Shown here piece by piece: positions 53,536-64,000 of a stretch of DNA of 64,000 nt (its first letter is position 1; every line of letters begins with the position of its first letter). This DNA is from Cribrihabitans_A pelagius (GTDB lineage Bacteria > Pseudomonadota > Alphaproteobacteria > Rhodobacterales > Rhodobacteraceae): assembly GCF_048820915.1 (NCBI RefSeq), contig NZ_JBMERR010000003.1, forward strand, positions 221,063 through 285,062, read 5' to 3'. Position numbers and translations under genes: made by a program. The notes under the pieces were generated by a model. The model searched no databases and had not been told where the DNA came from. It saw nothing but the letters and a program-made list of their open reading frames with translations.

Positions 53536-54930
53536 ATGGCCGCAGAATCCTATGACGTGATCGTAATCGGCGCCGGCCCGGGCGGCTATGTCGCCGCCAT
53601 CCGGGCCGCCCAGCTGGGGCTGAAAACGGCCATCGTGGAGCGCGAACACATGGGCGGCATCTGTCTTAACTGGGGCTGCATCCCGACCAAGGCGATGCTG
53701 CGGTCCTCGGAAGTGTTCCACCTGATGGAGCGGGCCAAGGATTTCGGCCTGAAGGCGGAGAACGTCGGCTATGACCTCGACGCCGTGGTCAAGCGCTCGC
53801 GCGGGATTGCCAAGCAGCTGTCTTCAGGCGTGAGCCACCTGATGAAGAAGAACAAGATCACCGTGAAGATGGGCGAGGCTTCGATCCCGGCGAAGGGCAA
53901 GGTCTCGGTCAAGACCGACAAGGGCAGCGAGGAGCTCAGCGCGAAGAACATCATCGTCGCCACCGGCGCCCGTGCCCGCGAGCTGCCGGGGCTGGAGGCG
54001 GACGGCGATCTGGTCTGGACCTACAAGCACGCTCTAAAGCCGCCGCGGATGCCCAAGAAGCTGCTGGTGATCGGCTCCGGCGCCATCGGCATCGAATTTG
54101 CCAGCTTCTACAACACGCTGGGCGCGGACACCACGGTGGTCGAGGTGATGGACCGGTTGCTGCCGGTGGAAGACGCGGAAATCTCGGCTTTTGCCAAGAA
54201 GTCCTTTGTCAAACAGGGCATGAAGATCATGGAGAAATCCACGGTCAAGAAGCTCGACCGGGCCAAGGGCAAGGTGACCGCCCATGTCGAATCCGGCGGC
54301 AAGACCGAGAAGCTGGAATTCGACACCGTGATCTCCGCCGTCGGCATCGTCGGCAATACCGAAGGGCTGGGGCTGGAGGATCTGGGCGTCAAGATTGACC
54401 GCACCCATGTGATCACCGACGAATTCTGCCGCACCGGCGCCGACGGGATCTATGCCATCGGCGACATCGCCGGCGCGCCCTGGCTCGCCCACAAGGCCAG
54501 CCACGAGGGCGTGATGGTGGCCGAGCTGATCGCGGGCAAGCACGCGCATCCGGTGAAGCCCGAAAGCATCGCGGGCTGCACCTACTGCCAGCCGCAGGTC
54601 GCCTCCGTCGGTTATACCGAGGCGAAGGCGAAGGAGCTGGGCTATGACGTCAAGGTCGGCCGCTTCCCCTTCATCGGCAACGGCAAGGCGATCGCCCTGG
54701 GCGAGGCCGAGGGCATGGTGAAGACCGTGTTTGACGCCAAGACCGGCGAGCTCCTGGGCGCCCATATGGTCGGCGCCGAGGTGACCGAGCTGATCCAGGG
54801 CTATGTGGTGGGCCGCCAGCTGGAAACCACCGAGGAAGACCTGATGAACACCGTCTTCCCGCATCCGACTTTGAGCGAGATGATGCATGAATCGGTGCTC
54901 GACGCCTTTGATCGGGTGATCCACATCTGA
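53536..54930 (+). CDS. lpd: dihydrolipoamide dehydrogenase (E3)
   Basis: 464 residues. The FAD motif VIVIGAGPGGYVAAIRAAQLG is at the N-terminus, the redox disulfide C43/C48 in GGICLNWGCIPTK, the NAD motif VIGSGAIGIEF, and the C-terminal His-Glu in HPTLSEMMHESVLDA. It reoxidises lipoyl groups of E2. It lies 19 kb from pdhABC but shares an operator-like palindrome, fitting a role in PDH. Confidence 0.97.
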   Translation: MAAESYDVIVIGAGPGGYVAAIRAAQLGLKTAIVEREHMGGICLNWGCIPTKAMLRSSEVFHLMERAKDFGLKAENVGYDLDAVVKRSRGIAKQLSSGVSHLMKKNKITVKMGEASIPAKGKVSVKTDKGSEELSAKNIIVATGARARELPGLEADGDLVWTYKHALKPPRMPKKLLVIGSGAIGIEFASFYNTLGADTTVVEVMDRLLPVEDAEISAFAKKSFVKQGMKIMEKSTVKKLDRAKGKVTAHVESGGKTEKLEFDTVISAVGIVGNTEGLGLEDLGVKIDRTHVITDEFCRTGADGIYAIGDIAGAPWLAHKASHEGVMVAELIAGKHAHPVKPESIAGCTYCQPQVASVGYTEAKAKELGYDVKVGRFPFIGNGKAIALGEAEGMVKTVFDAKTGELLGAHMVGAEVTELIQGYVVGRQLETTEEDLMNTVFPHPTLSEMMHESVLDAFDRVIHI

Positions 54931-55054
54931 TCGCCGCGCCGGGCTTGCAGCCGGGGCCGCGGGCGGGGATAGTGGCGGCGCGTTTGCGCGCAGGCGAGAG
55001 GGAGGCAGGCACACGCGGTGCCTGCCCTTTTCCGTCTTTTGGGAGGAACGGGGC

Positions 55055-56227
55055 GTGGGACTGGACAGCACATCGCGCTGGGGCGCCATCCTCGCGGTCT
55101 GGGCCGCGGGCCTGGGCGCGGCGGCGCAATACGGCAAGATCAGCGTGGTCTTCGCCGGCATGGCGGAACTCTACCCGGAGGCGGGGGCGTCGCTTGGCTT
55201 CACCGTTTCGCTGGTTGGGGTCCTGGGCATTCTGCTGGGCGTGGTGGCGGGGCTTTACGCCTCCGCCATCGGCTACCGGCGGACGCTGGTCTGGGCGCTT
55301 TGGGCCGGGGCGGTGATTTCCGCCCTGCAGGCGCTGAACCTGCCTTTTGGCCTGTTCCTGCTCTCCCGCGTCGCCGAGGGCCTTTCGCATCTGGGCGTTG
55401 TCGTTGCCGGGCCGGTGCTGATCGCGCAGGCGGCCTCCGACCGCGGGAGGGGGCTGGCGATGACGCTGTGGAGCACCTTCTTTGCCGTCGCTTTCACTCT
55501 GCTCGCCTGGTTCGGCCTGCCGCTGGCCGAGAGCCAGGGCATCCCCGCGCTATTTGCCGCCCATGCCGGTCTGATGGCGGCGCTGGCGCTGCTGTTGAGC
55601 ATCTCGCTGCGCGGCTTGCCGATGCCGGAACGCACAGCCCTGCCGCGGCTCGCGGCGCTGCCGGCGCTGCACCTGCCGGTCTACCGCTCGCCTTGGGTGG
55701 CGGCGCCGGGGCTCGGCTGGCTGTTCTACACCTGCTGCTTTGTCGCCGTGCTGACGGTGATCCCGGCCTATATCCCCGAAGCGCAGCGGGCCTTCGTGCT
55801 GGGCATGATGCCGCTGGCCAGCATTGCGGTGTCGATGACGCTGGGCGTGGCGCTGCTGCGCCATATGGCGGCGGTGCGGATGGTGCAGCTGGGCTTTCTG
55901 CTCTGCGCGGCGGCGGCGCTCTGGCTCTGGGCCGCGCCCGGCCTGCCTGCGGCCTGCATCGCGCTGGCAGCTGCGATGGGGCTGGTGCAGGGCGGCTCCT
56001 TTGCCGCGGTGCCGCAGCTGAACGCGAGCGCCGCCGACCGGGCGGGCGCCAGCGGCGCTTTGGCGCAAATGGGCAACCTCGGCAATACCATCGGCACGCC
56101 GCTGATGGTGCTGGCGCTGGCGGCCGGCGGTTTTGGCGGCATGATGGCGGTGCTGCTGGCCCTGTTCCTGAGCGGCGCCGCGGTGCATCTGCTCCTTACC
56201 CTCCGGCGCGCCCGCATTCCGGCTTGA
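55055..56227 (+). CDS. MFS transporter
   Basis: 390 residues from GTG 55055 behind GGGAGGAA, with about 12 transmembrane helices. LGVVVAGPVLIAQAASDRGRGLAMTLWSTFFAV and MGNLGNTIGTPLMVLALA are typical of MFS exporters of the CynX/NIII-like type. The substrate is unknown. It has no obvious operon partner: lpd ends 125 nt upstream and uvrA has its own promoter. Confidence 0.88.
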   Translation: MGLDSTSRWGAILAVWAAGLGAAAQYGKISVVFAGMAELYPEAGASLGFTVSLVGVLGILLGVVAGLYASAIGYRRTLVWALWAGAVISALQALNLPFGLFLLSRVAEGLSHLGVVVAGPVLIAQAASDRGRGLAMTLWSTFFAVAFTLLAWFGLPLAESQGIPALFAAHAGLMAALALLLSISLRGLPMPERTALPRLAALPALHLPVYRSPWVAAPGLGWLFYTCCFVAVLTVIPAYIPEAQRAFVLGMMPLASIAVSMTLGVALLRHMAAVRMVQLGFLLCAAAALWLWAAPGLPAACIALAAAMGLVQGGSFAAVPQLNASAADRAGASGALAQMGNLGNTIGTPLMVLALAAGGFGGMMAVLLALFLSGAAVHLLLTLRRARIPA

Positions 56228-56292
56228 TTCGGGCGGCCGGGCAGGGGGCGCGGTGCCCGTTTCTGTCAGCAGCCTGCGCGAAACCGCTGCGC

Positions 56293-56307
56293 GTTCCACT
56301 GATGTTC
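56293..56307 (+). promoter_or_regulatory. LexA (SOS) box upstream of uvrA
   Basis: GTTC-CACTGAT-GTTC is an exact GTTC-N7-GTTC alphaproteobacterial LexA site, 92 bp before uvrA. A TTGACC that could be the -35 begins 5 bp later (56312). The -10 is unclear (CATTCC at 17-bp spacing). Confidence 0.85.
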
Positions 56308-56398
56308 TCTTTTGACCCTTGGCGTTTCGAAATCCATTCCCTATCTGTAGGGACGTCTGCCCGCCGGTGGCTGGGACGGACGGGAATACGGGGGCGTT

Positions 56399-59257
<2,859 letters not shown>

Positions 59258-59270
59258 GGTCCGGCCGGGG

Positions 59271-59290
59271 GAGGGGCGCCGCCCCTCTTG
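59271..59290 (+). terminator. stem-loop after uvrA
   Basis: GAGGGGC-GCC-GCCCCTC, 13 nt past the stop, with only a weak T-run. Confidence 0.4.
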
Positions 59291-59342
59291 GCCTGCGGCC
59301 AATTCACCCCGGGGTATTTGCGGTCAGAAAGTGATGGCGGGC

Positions 59343-59681
59343 TCAGTCCAGGACTGCGGCCACGGCCCCGATCAGGTCGAGCACCTCGCGGGTTTCGCGG
59401 TCGACGCGGAAGACCTGGCCGCCCATGCGGTAGTAGCTGTAGGCGGGATCCAGCCCGTGGCGGTCCGGATTGCGGATCAGGATGTAGCGGTGATCGATCC
59501 GGCTGCCCTTGCCATAGAATTTCTTGGCCTGGCCCGGCGGAACGCAGGCCGGAGATTTCTTTGCCAGGCCGGGCGGGCAGCCGGCTTGGGTGCCCGGATT
59601 GGTTTTGGGGCCGCCTGCTTCAACGGCGGCGGGGGCGGCCAAGCTCGCGGCCAGGGCGGCGAGCATCAGGCTTTTACGCAT
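59343..59681 (-). CDS. small exported protein with PPGxAKK repeats
   Basis: 112 residues. Signal peptide MRKSLMLAALAASLAAPAAVEA. The mature part has two Pro-rich repeats, PPGLAKKSPAC and PPGQAKKFYG, then YYRMGGQVFRVDRETREVLDLIGAV, a beta-strand end resembling the RcnB-like periplasmic proteins. Two Cys are present. The function is unknown. Confidence 0.75.
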   Translation of the reverse strand: MRKSLMLAALAASLAAPAAVEAGGPKTNPGTQAGCPPGLAKKSPACVPPGQAKKFYGKGSRIDHRYILIRNPDRHGLDPAYSYYRMGGQVFRVDRETREVLDLIGAVAAVLD

Positions 59682-59748
59682 TTTGAACCTCCATTATCCA
59701 GTCACGCCGACCTGCTGGAATGGCGGCAGTGGCGCAAGGAGGATCGTG

Positions 59749-59772
59749 GAAGCGGCGGAAAGCCGCCGCTTC
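59749..59772 (-). terminator. stem-loop after the 3-hydroxyisobutyrate dehydrogenase gene
   Basis: GAAGCGGCGG-AAAG-CCGCCGCTTC perfect 10-bp stem, 4 nt past the stop. No U-tract on the minus strand. Confidence 0.45.
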
Positions 59773-59776
59773 GGGG

Positions 59777-60649
59777 TCAGCTGCGGTGGCGCTGTTCGAA
59801 GCGGGGCAGCATGGCGGAGAAATCCATGCCCTTGCCGTCTTCGTCCTCGACAAACGTCCGGTAGAGCGCCATTGCCAGCGCGCCCATCGGGGTGTCGGCG
59901 TCGGCGCTTGCGGCAGCCTGCTGGCTGAGGCCGAGGTCCTTCAGCATCAGTTCGGCCGCGAAACCAGGCTTGTAGCCGTTGTCGGCGGGCGACTGCGGGC
60001 CGACGCCCGGCGCCGGGCAGTAGGCGTTCATGCTCCAGCTGTAGCCGGAGGAGGTGGAAACCACGTCGAACATCTTCTGCCGGTCGAGGCCAAGCTTGTC
60101 GGCCAGCGCGAAGGCCTCGCAGGTGGCGATCATGGTGACGCCGAGGATCATGTTGTTGCAGATCTTCGCGGCCTGGCCTGCGCCCGCCTCGCCGCAATGA
60201 ACCGCCTTCTGGCCCATGATGCCGAACAGCGGTTCGGCCTTCGCGAAGGCTTCGGCGCTGCCGCCGGCCATGAAAGTGAGCGTACCGGCTGCAGCGCCGC
60301 CGATGCCGCCGGAAACCGGCGCATCGACCGCCAGCAGGCCGGCATCCGCCGCTTGGGCCGCAACGGCGCGGGCGGAGTCCACGTCGACGGTGGAACAGTC
60401 GATGAAAGCCGCGCCACCTTCCATCGCCGGGATCAGCGTCCCGGCTACTTTGCGCAGGATCTCTCCGTTTGGGAGCATGGTTATGACGGCTTCGGCGCCT
60501 TTCGCGGCCTCGGCGGCGGAGCCCGCGAGGGTGACACCCTCGATATGCACCTCGGCGGTGTCGAAGCCGGTGACCTCGTGGCCTGCCTTGACCAGATTGG
60601 CGGCCATCGGCCCGCCCATGTTGCCCAGTCCGATAAATCCGATTTTCAT
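59777..60649 (-). CDS. mmsB: 3-hydroxyisobutyrate dehydrogenase
   Basis: 290 residues. NAD motif KIGFIGLGNMGGPMAANLVKAGHEV, substrate loop DAPVSGGIGGAAAGTLTFMAGG, and catalytic K162 in GAGQAAKICNNM. The C-terminal GYSWSMNAYCPAPGVGP and KDLGLSQ agree with the HIBADH family. It oxidises 3-hydroxyisobutyrate to methylmalonate semialdehyde in valine breakdown. It overlaps the upstream hydrolase gene by 4 nt. Confidence 0.96.
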   Translation of the reverse strand: MKIGFIGLGNMGGPMAANLVKAGHEVTGFDTAEVHIEGVTLAGSAAEAAKGAEAVITMLPNGEILRKVAGTLIPAMEGGAAFIDCSTVDVDSARAVAAQAADAGLLAVDAPVSGGIGGAAAGTLTFMAGGSAEAFAKAEPLFGIMGQKAVHCGEAGAGQAAKICNNMILGVTMIATCEAFALADKLGLDRQKMFDVVSTSSGYSWSMNAYCPAPGVGPQSPADNGYKPGFAAELMLKDLGLSQQAAASADADTPMGALAMALYRTFVEDEDGKGMDFSAMLPRFEQRHRS

Positions 60650-61692
60650 GCGGTCTCCTCCTCGAATGTCAGCGCATCGGCGCCAAGCGGCATCAGCATC
60701 TGCGACACCGCTGCGGCCGGCACATCCTGCCCGGCATATTGCCACTGCGGATTGCGGTCCTTGTCAATGATCTGGGCGCGGATGCCCTCCAGGAAGTCGC
60801 CCTTCTCCATCGCGCGGAAGGTGAAGCGGTATTCCATGTCGAGCGCCTTGCGGATGGTAAGCCCCTCGCCGCGCAGCCGGTGCAGCATTTCGACCGTGCA
60901 GGCCATCGACAGCGGCGAATTCCGGCCCATCGCCTTGCGCGCGGCGGCGGCAAACTCGCTCTCGTCCGTGGCCAGGCTGTTGCGGATGTCCGTCAGGGTC
61001 TCACCGCCGAAGTGGCGGTTGATCGCGTCCTGCTGGGTGCGCAGCCTGCCTTCGGGCGCGGCTTCGGCGGCGTCCTCCACCACCGCGGCGCGGCCGTTGG
61101 TTTCCAGATCCGCGATCAGCTCCGGCCAGCGGGCCTCGGGGATGAAATAGTCGGCAAAGCCCGCCAGGATCGCGTCATCGGAGCCCATGCGGGCCGCGGT
61201 GAGGCCGAGGTATTCGCCGAGCCGTCCCGGTGCCAGTGCCAGCATCAGCGTGCCGCCGACGTCGGGGACCAGGCCGATGCCCACCTCCGGCATCGCGATC
61301 TGGCTGGTGCCGCCCACCACCCGGTGGGTGCCGTGACAGCCGATGCCGACGCCGCCGCCCATGGTGAATCCCTGCATGAAGCTGATCACCGGCTTCTGGT
61401 ATTCGAAGATGCGGGCGTTGAGCCGGTACTCGTCGCGCCAGAACCTGCGGCCATAGGTGTATTCGCCTTTGGCGCCGGTGTCATACAGTTCGGCAATGTC
61501 GCCGCCCGCGCAGAAGGCCTTTTCGCCCTCGGCGTCGATCACCACCAGTTCCACCTCATCGTCGTTCGCCCAGACGCGCATGGCGGCGCCGATGGCCATG
61601 CACATCTCGTAGCTCATCGCGTTGAGCGCCTTGGGGCGGGTGAAGGTGATGCGGCCGGCCTTGCCGGACTTGCGGATATGGATGTCGCTCAT
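60646..61692 (-). CDS. 3-hydroxyisobutyryl-CoA hydrolase (enoyl-CoA hydratase/isomerase family)
   Basis: 348 residues, longer than a typical crotonase and of HIBCH length. CoA-binding FCAGGDIAELYDTG, oxyanion loop MQGFTMGGGVGIGCHGTHRV, and acidic MPEVGIGLVPDVGG with the C-terminal extension DFLEGIRAQIIDKDRNPQW fit the hydrolase branch. It releases 3-hydroxyisobutyrate for mmsB, its overlapping downstream neighbour. Confidence 0.93.
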   Translation of the reverse strand: MSDIHIRKSGKAGRITFTRPKALNAMSYEMCMAIGAAMRVWANDDEVELVVIDAEGEKAFCAGGDIAELYDTGAKGEYTYGRRFWRDEYRLNARIFEYQKPVISFMQGFTMGGGVGIGCHGTHRVVGGTSQIAMPEVGIGLVPDVGGTLMLALAPGRLGEYLGLTAARMGSDDAILAGFADYFIPEARWPELIADLETNGRAAVVEDAAEAAPEGRLRTQQDAINRHFGGETLTDIRNSLATDESEFAAAARKAMGRNSPLSMACTVEMLHRLRGEGLTIRKALDMEYRFTFRAMEKGDFLEGIRAQIIDKDRNPQWQYAGQDVPAAAVSQMLMPLGADALTFEEETA

Positions 61693-61788
61693 CCTGGTCC
61701 CCCGTTGCAAAAGTGCTGCCCGCGCGGGACGCGCAGGCAGCCTGCCTGTGCGCCCTCGGCGCGGGCCAGTAGTGTGACGCCTGCGGGC

Positions 61789-62928
61789 TTACTCCGCAAT
61801 CAGCTGGCGCGCGACGATCAGGCGCATGATCTCGTTGGTGCCTTCCAGGATCTGGTGCACCCGCAAATCGCGGACGAGCTTCTCGACGCCGTAGTCCGCC
61901 AGGTAGCCGTAGCCGCCGTGCAGCTGCAGGCAGCCGTTGGCGACGTCAAAGGCGGTGTCGGTCACCATCAGCTTGGCCATGGCGCAGAACTTGGTTGCAT
62001 CCGGTGCTGCATTGTCGAGCTTCCATGCTGCCTGACGCAGGAAGGTTCGGGACGCCTGCAGCCTGGTTTCATATTCCGCCAGCCGGAACTGCAGCGCCTG
62101 GAACTGGTTGATCGGCTTGCCGAAGGCCTTGCGCTCGGACATGTACTGCACGGTCTGGTCGAGCGCCGCCTGGGCGCCGCCAAGTGCGCCGGCCGAGATG
62201 TTCAGCCGCCCGCCGTCAAGGCCTGCCATCGCGTAGGAGAAGCCCTTGCCTTCCTCGCCGATCAGGTTGTCCGCCGGGATCCTGCAATCGTCGAACTGCA
62301 CCTGGGCGGTGGGCTGGGACTTCCAGCCCATCTTGTCCTCCAGCGCGCCGTAAGAGAGGCCATCCGTGCCCGCCTCGACTACCACGGTCGAGATGCCCTT
62401 TGGCCCGTCCTCGCCGGTGCGGCACATCACAACGTAGGCATCCGAATAGCCGCCGCCGGAAATGAAAGCCTTGGTGCCGTTCAGCGTGTAGCCTTCGTTG
62501 CTGCGCTCGGCGCGGGTCTTCAGCGCCGCCGCATCCGAGCCGGAGCCGGGTTCGGTCAGGCAGTAAGAGAAGATCTTCTCCATCGAGCAGAGCGCGGGCA
62601 GCCATTTCTGCTTGGTCTCATCCGAGCCGAACTTGTCGATCATGCCGCCGCACATGTTGTGGATCGACAGGAAGGAGCCGACCGAGGGGCAGGCCATCGC
62701 CAGCGCCTCGAATACCAGCGTGGCGTCCAGGCGCGACAGTCCGGAACCGCCATATTCCTCAGAGACATACAGCCCGCCGAAGCCCAGCTCGGCCAGCTGC
62801 GGCCAGAGCGATTTGGGGATGATGCCATCTTTTTCCCACTGGCGGGCGTGGGACGCGATATGTTCCTGGCCAAACGCGTAAGCCATGTCGAAGATGGCCG
62901 TCTGTTCTTCGGTCAGCGCAAAATCCAT
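61789..62928 (-). CDS. isobutyryl-CoA dehydrogenase-like acyl-CoA dehydrogenase
   Basis: 379 residues. FAD/substrate motifs CLTEPGSGSDAAAL and GTKAFISGGGYSDAYVVM, then AGLDGGRLNISAGALGGAQAALD, QLHGGYGYLADYGVEKLVRDLRVHQILEGTNEIMR, in which E362 is the likely base. Specificity for isobutyryl-CoA is inferred from the two valine-pathway genes downstream. It starts behind GGGAGGAG. The methacrylyl-CoA hydratase and mmsA steps are not in the window. Confidence 0.9.
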   Translation of the reverse strand: MDFALTEEQTAIFDMAYAFGQEHIASHARQWEKDGIIPKSLWPQLAELGFGGLYVSEEYGGSGLSRLDATLVFEALAMACPSVGSFLSIHNMCGGMIDKFGSDETKQKWLPALCSMEKIFSYCLTEPGSGSDAAALKTRAERSNEGYTLNGTKAFISGGGYSDAYVVMCRTGEDGPKGISTVVVEAGTDGLSYGALEDKMGWKSQPTAQVQFDDCRIPADNLIGEEGKGFSYAMAGLDGGRLNISAGALGGAQAALDQTVQYMSERKAFGKPINQFQALQFRLAEYETRLQASRTFLRQAAWKLDNAAPDATKFCAMAKLMVTDTAFDVANGCLQLHGGYGYLADYGVEKLVRDLRVHQILEGTNEIMRLIVARQLIAE

Positions 62929-62972
62929 TGCGGCTCCTCCCTTGGTGCGGAATGAATTGAACAGTTGTTTAT

Positions 62973-63001
62973 TTAATAGCGGCCGCGGGCGGCGGAAGCA
63001 A
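62973..63001 (-). promoter_or_regulatory. promoter of the valine-catabolic operon
   Basis: TTGCTT-N17-TATTAA on the minus strand, about 45 nt before the dehydrogenase. An AACA-GT-TGTT half-palindrome lies between the promoter and the gene and may be an operator. Confidence 0.55.
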
Positions 63002-63215
63002 GCTGTGCGAATGCAAATCCGCCGTGCAGGAATGCGGCGGTGTAGCGGGACATTTTGCGTTGCAGTGCGGGACACTTCCCGTTGCAGCAACCCGTTTTTG
63101 AAAATCCCCTGATTTCTAGGGTTTTTCCGGGGTGGTTTTCAGCCCCAGCGGGGCGGGAATAGCGGCTGCCGAAGCGGCGGCCTTGGGACTCTTCGGACTG
63201 CAGTAGTGATAAAGT

Positions 63216-63249
63216 CGCCGCCCAAACCGTTTAAATCCGGCGGGCGGCG
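63216..63249 (-). terminator. stem-loop after the formyltransferase-like gene
   Basis: CGCCGCCC / GGGCGGCG with an 18-nt loop, followed on the minus strand by ACTTTATC. It lies 19 nt past the stop. Confidence 0.35.
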
Positions 63250-63267
63250 TTGAATTTAAAGGGCGTT

Positions 63268-63834
63268 TTACAGGGTCGTAAAGCTAACGGACTTTACTGC
63301 AGCCTCCAGGAGGTTCGCCCCGATGGGTGCCAGCGCTCGTTTCCACAGGCCTAGCGCAGTTTCCCCCGGCAGGATTTGGACCCGCTCCTGTAGACGCTTG
63401 CCGTAGGCTACGACGGCAGGACCGGCATCAATCACCGGTGTCATCCAGTGGACTGTCCCTCCAGTGAACCGGCCGCCGTTTGCCAAGCAATCCCGGATCG
63501 CGTGCCGGCCTTTGTAATCCGGCAGAATAGAGGGGTGGTAGCCGATGGCACCCAGCCGGGACCATTGAAGGAACCAGGCGGGGACGATGCAAAAGGAATG
63601 TGCGGAAACGATCAGGTCCGGCCGCCAGGGGAAATTCGCACTGAGCAACGGCAATCGGCGCGGCTTTACGCAGTGGGGCACGCCCAATTCCTCTGCCGCT
63701 GCCTTGGCCAACTTATCCTCAGGTTCTGTGACCAGTGCGAGCTCAATGCCTTGGCCTGAGAGGCGGCGCAGCACCTCGGCCGCCAACCAGGAGCAGCCGA
63801 TAACGGCCACGCGGAAGGGTTCTTTACTCGACAT
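63268..63834 (-). CDS. formyltransferase-like protein
   Basis: 188 residues with a formyl-transferase fold: VAVIGCSWLAAEVLRRL at the N-terminus, then DLIVSAHSFCIVP, GAIGYHPSILPDYKGRHAIRD and TGGTVHWMTPVIDAGPAV. The catalytic His (YHPS) and Asp (IDAG) are present, but the Asn of the usual NxH motif is replaced (GYH). No C-terminal Fmt domain exists. Lower GC than the neighbours and an adjoining transposase remnant suggest transfer. The substrate is unknown. Confidence 0.75.
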   Translation of the reverse strand: MSSKEPFRVAVIGCSWLAAEVLRRLSGQGIELALVTEPEDKLAKAAAEELGVPHCVKPRRLPLLSANFPWRPDLIVSAHSFCIVPAWFLQWSRLGAIGYHPSILPDYKGRHAIRDCLANGGRFTGGTVHWMTPVIDAGPAVVAYGKRLQERVQILPGETALGLWKRALAPIGANLLEAAVKSVSFTTL

Positions 63835-64000
63835 AGCGAAATCCTTGTACCGCCCGGAAGTGACCGCCTAGACGTTCGACACGTTTGTCATTCACCTGCC
63901 AGCCAGCGTCCCGCAGCAGGGCCGCAACCCGGCGGTAGCCGTATCGGCCGTATTGACGTGTCAGCTCGATCATATCAGCGACCAGGCGTTCCTCGTCAGC
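63824..64000 (-). pseudogene. IS3-family transposase fragment (runs off window)
   Basis: Minus-strand reading ADEERLVADMIELTRQYGRY then GYRRVAALLRDAGWQVNDKR and VERL is the helix-turn-helix (HTH_21) start of an IS3-type OrfB integrase. Normally WRREGL follows; here it changes to GGHFRAVQGFRYVE and stops at 63824, inside the formyltransferase start, with an 11-nt overlap. The catalytic DDE part is therefore missing. Confidence 0.8.

Overview
The window looks like chromosome from a marine Rhodobacteraceae of the Roseobacter group (Phaeobacter/Leisingera/Ruegeria-like). This is inferred from high GC, a near-complete RcGTA-type gene transfer agent cluster, a long ribosomal protein L9, a lipoyl-bearing PDH E1-beta and an alphaproteobacterial GTTC-N7-GTTC SOS box before uvrA. 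No rRNA or tRNA gene, CRISPR array or complete insertion sequence was seen. The only transposase trace is a fragment at the right edge.

Layout. 1-2.6 kb (minus): two lipoproteins, a small unknown, then rpsF-rpsR-rplI. 2.9-5.7 kb: a secreted YceI protein, a globin and a cytochrome b561-YceI fusion. 5.9-13.4 kb: fatty acid synthesis (fabD, fabG, acpP, fabF) and mltG, interrupted by a HisA paralogue and a membrane-anchored PilZ protein. 13.6-28.4 kb: the gene transfer agent cluster, in order small and large terminase, portal, gp3.5, protease, capsid, head-tail connectors, tail tube, chaperones, tape measure, distal tail, hub, peptidase, megatron and a small trailing gene. It is tightly coupled by 4-nt overlaps except for a 468-bp block between terL and portal. 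28.6-29.5 kb: cysE. 29.7-30.4 kb: a decayed chemoreceptor.

30.6-34.9 kb (minus): pdhA-pdhB-pdhC with ftsB upstream; pdhA and the distant lpd gene (53.5 kb) share a near-identical palindrome. 35.1-40.5 kb: AidB-like dehydrogenase, pgk, two overlapping cyclophilins and a DUF3179 protein. 40.6-46.4 kb (minus): RTX protein, bactofilin with an overlapping M23 peptidase, a winged-helix/RMF-like protein, a DUF455 ferritin-like protein and a Bcp peroxiredoxin. 46.5-59.3 kb (plus): large AsmA/DUF3971 protein, queA, two MFS transporters, DUF924, lpd and uvrA. 59.3-62.9 kb (minus): a small secreted protein and valine-catabolic genes (3-hydroxyisobutyrate dehydrogenase, 3-hydroxyisobutyryl-CoA hydrolase, acyl-CoA dehydrogenase). 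63.3-64 kb (minus): a formyltransferase-like gene fused end-to-start with a truncated IS3-type transposase.

The most notable non-genic signal is a roughly 165-bp dispersed element present three times (3.7, 15.4 and 36.9 kb), one copy lying inside the GTA cluster. The shared PDH operator, the SOS box, the HisA paralogue with an altered active-site Asp, and the Mrr_N-RMF fusion are the other points worth checking.
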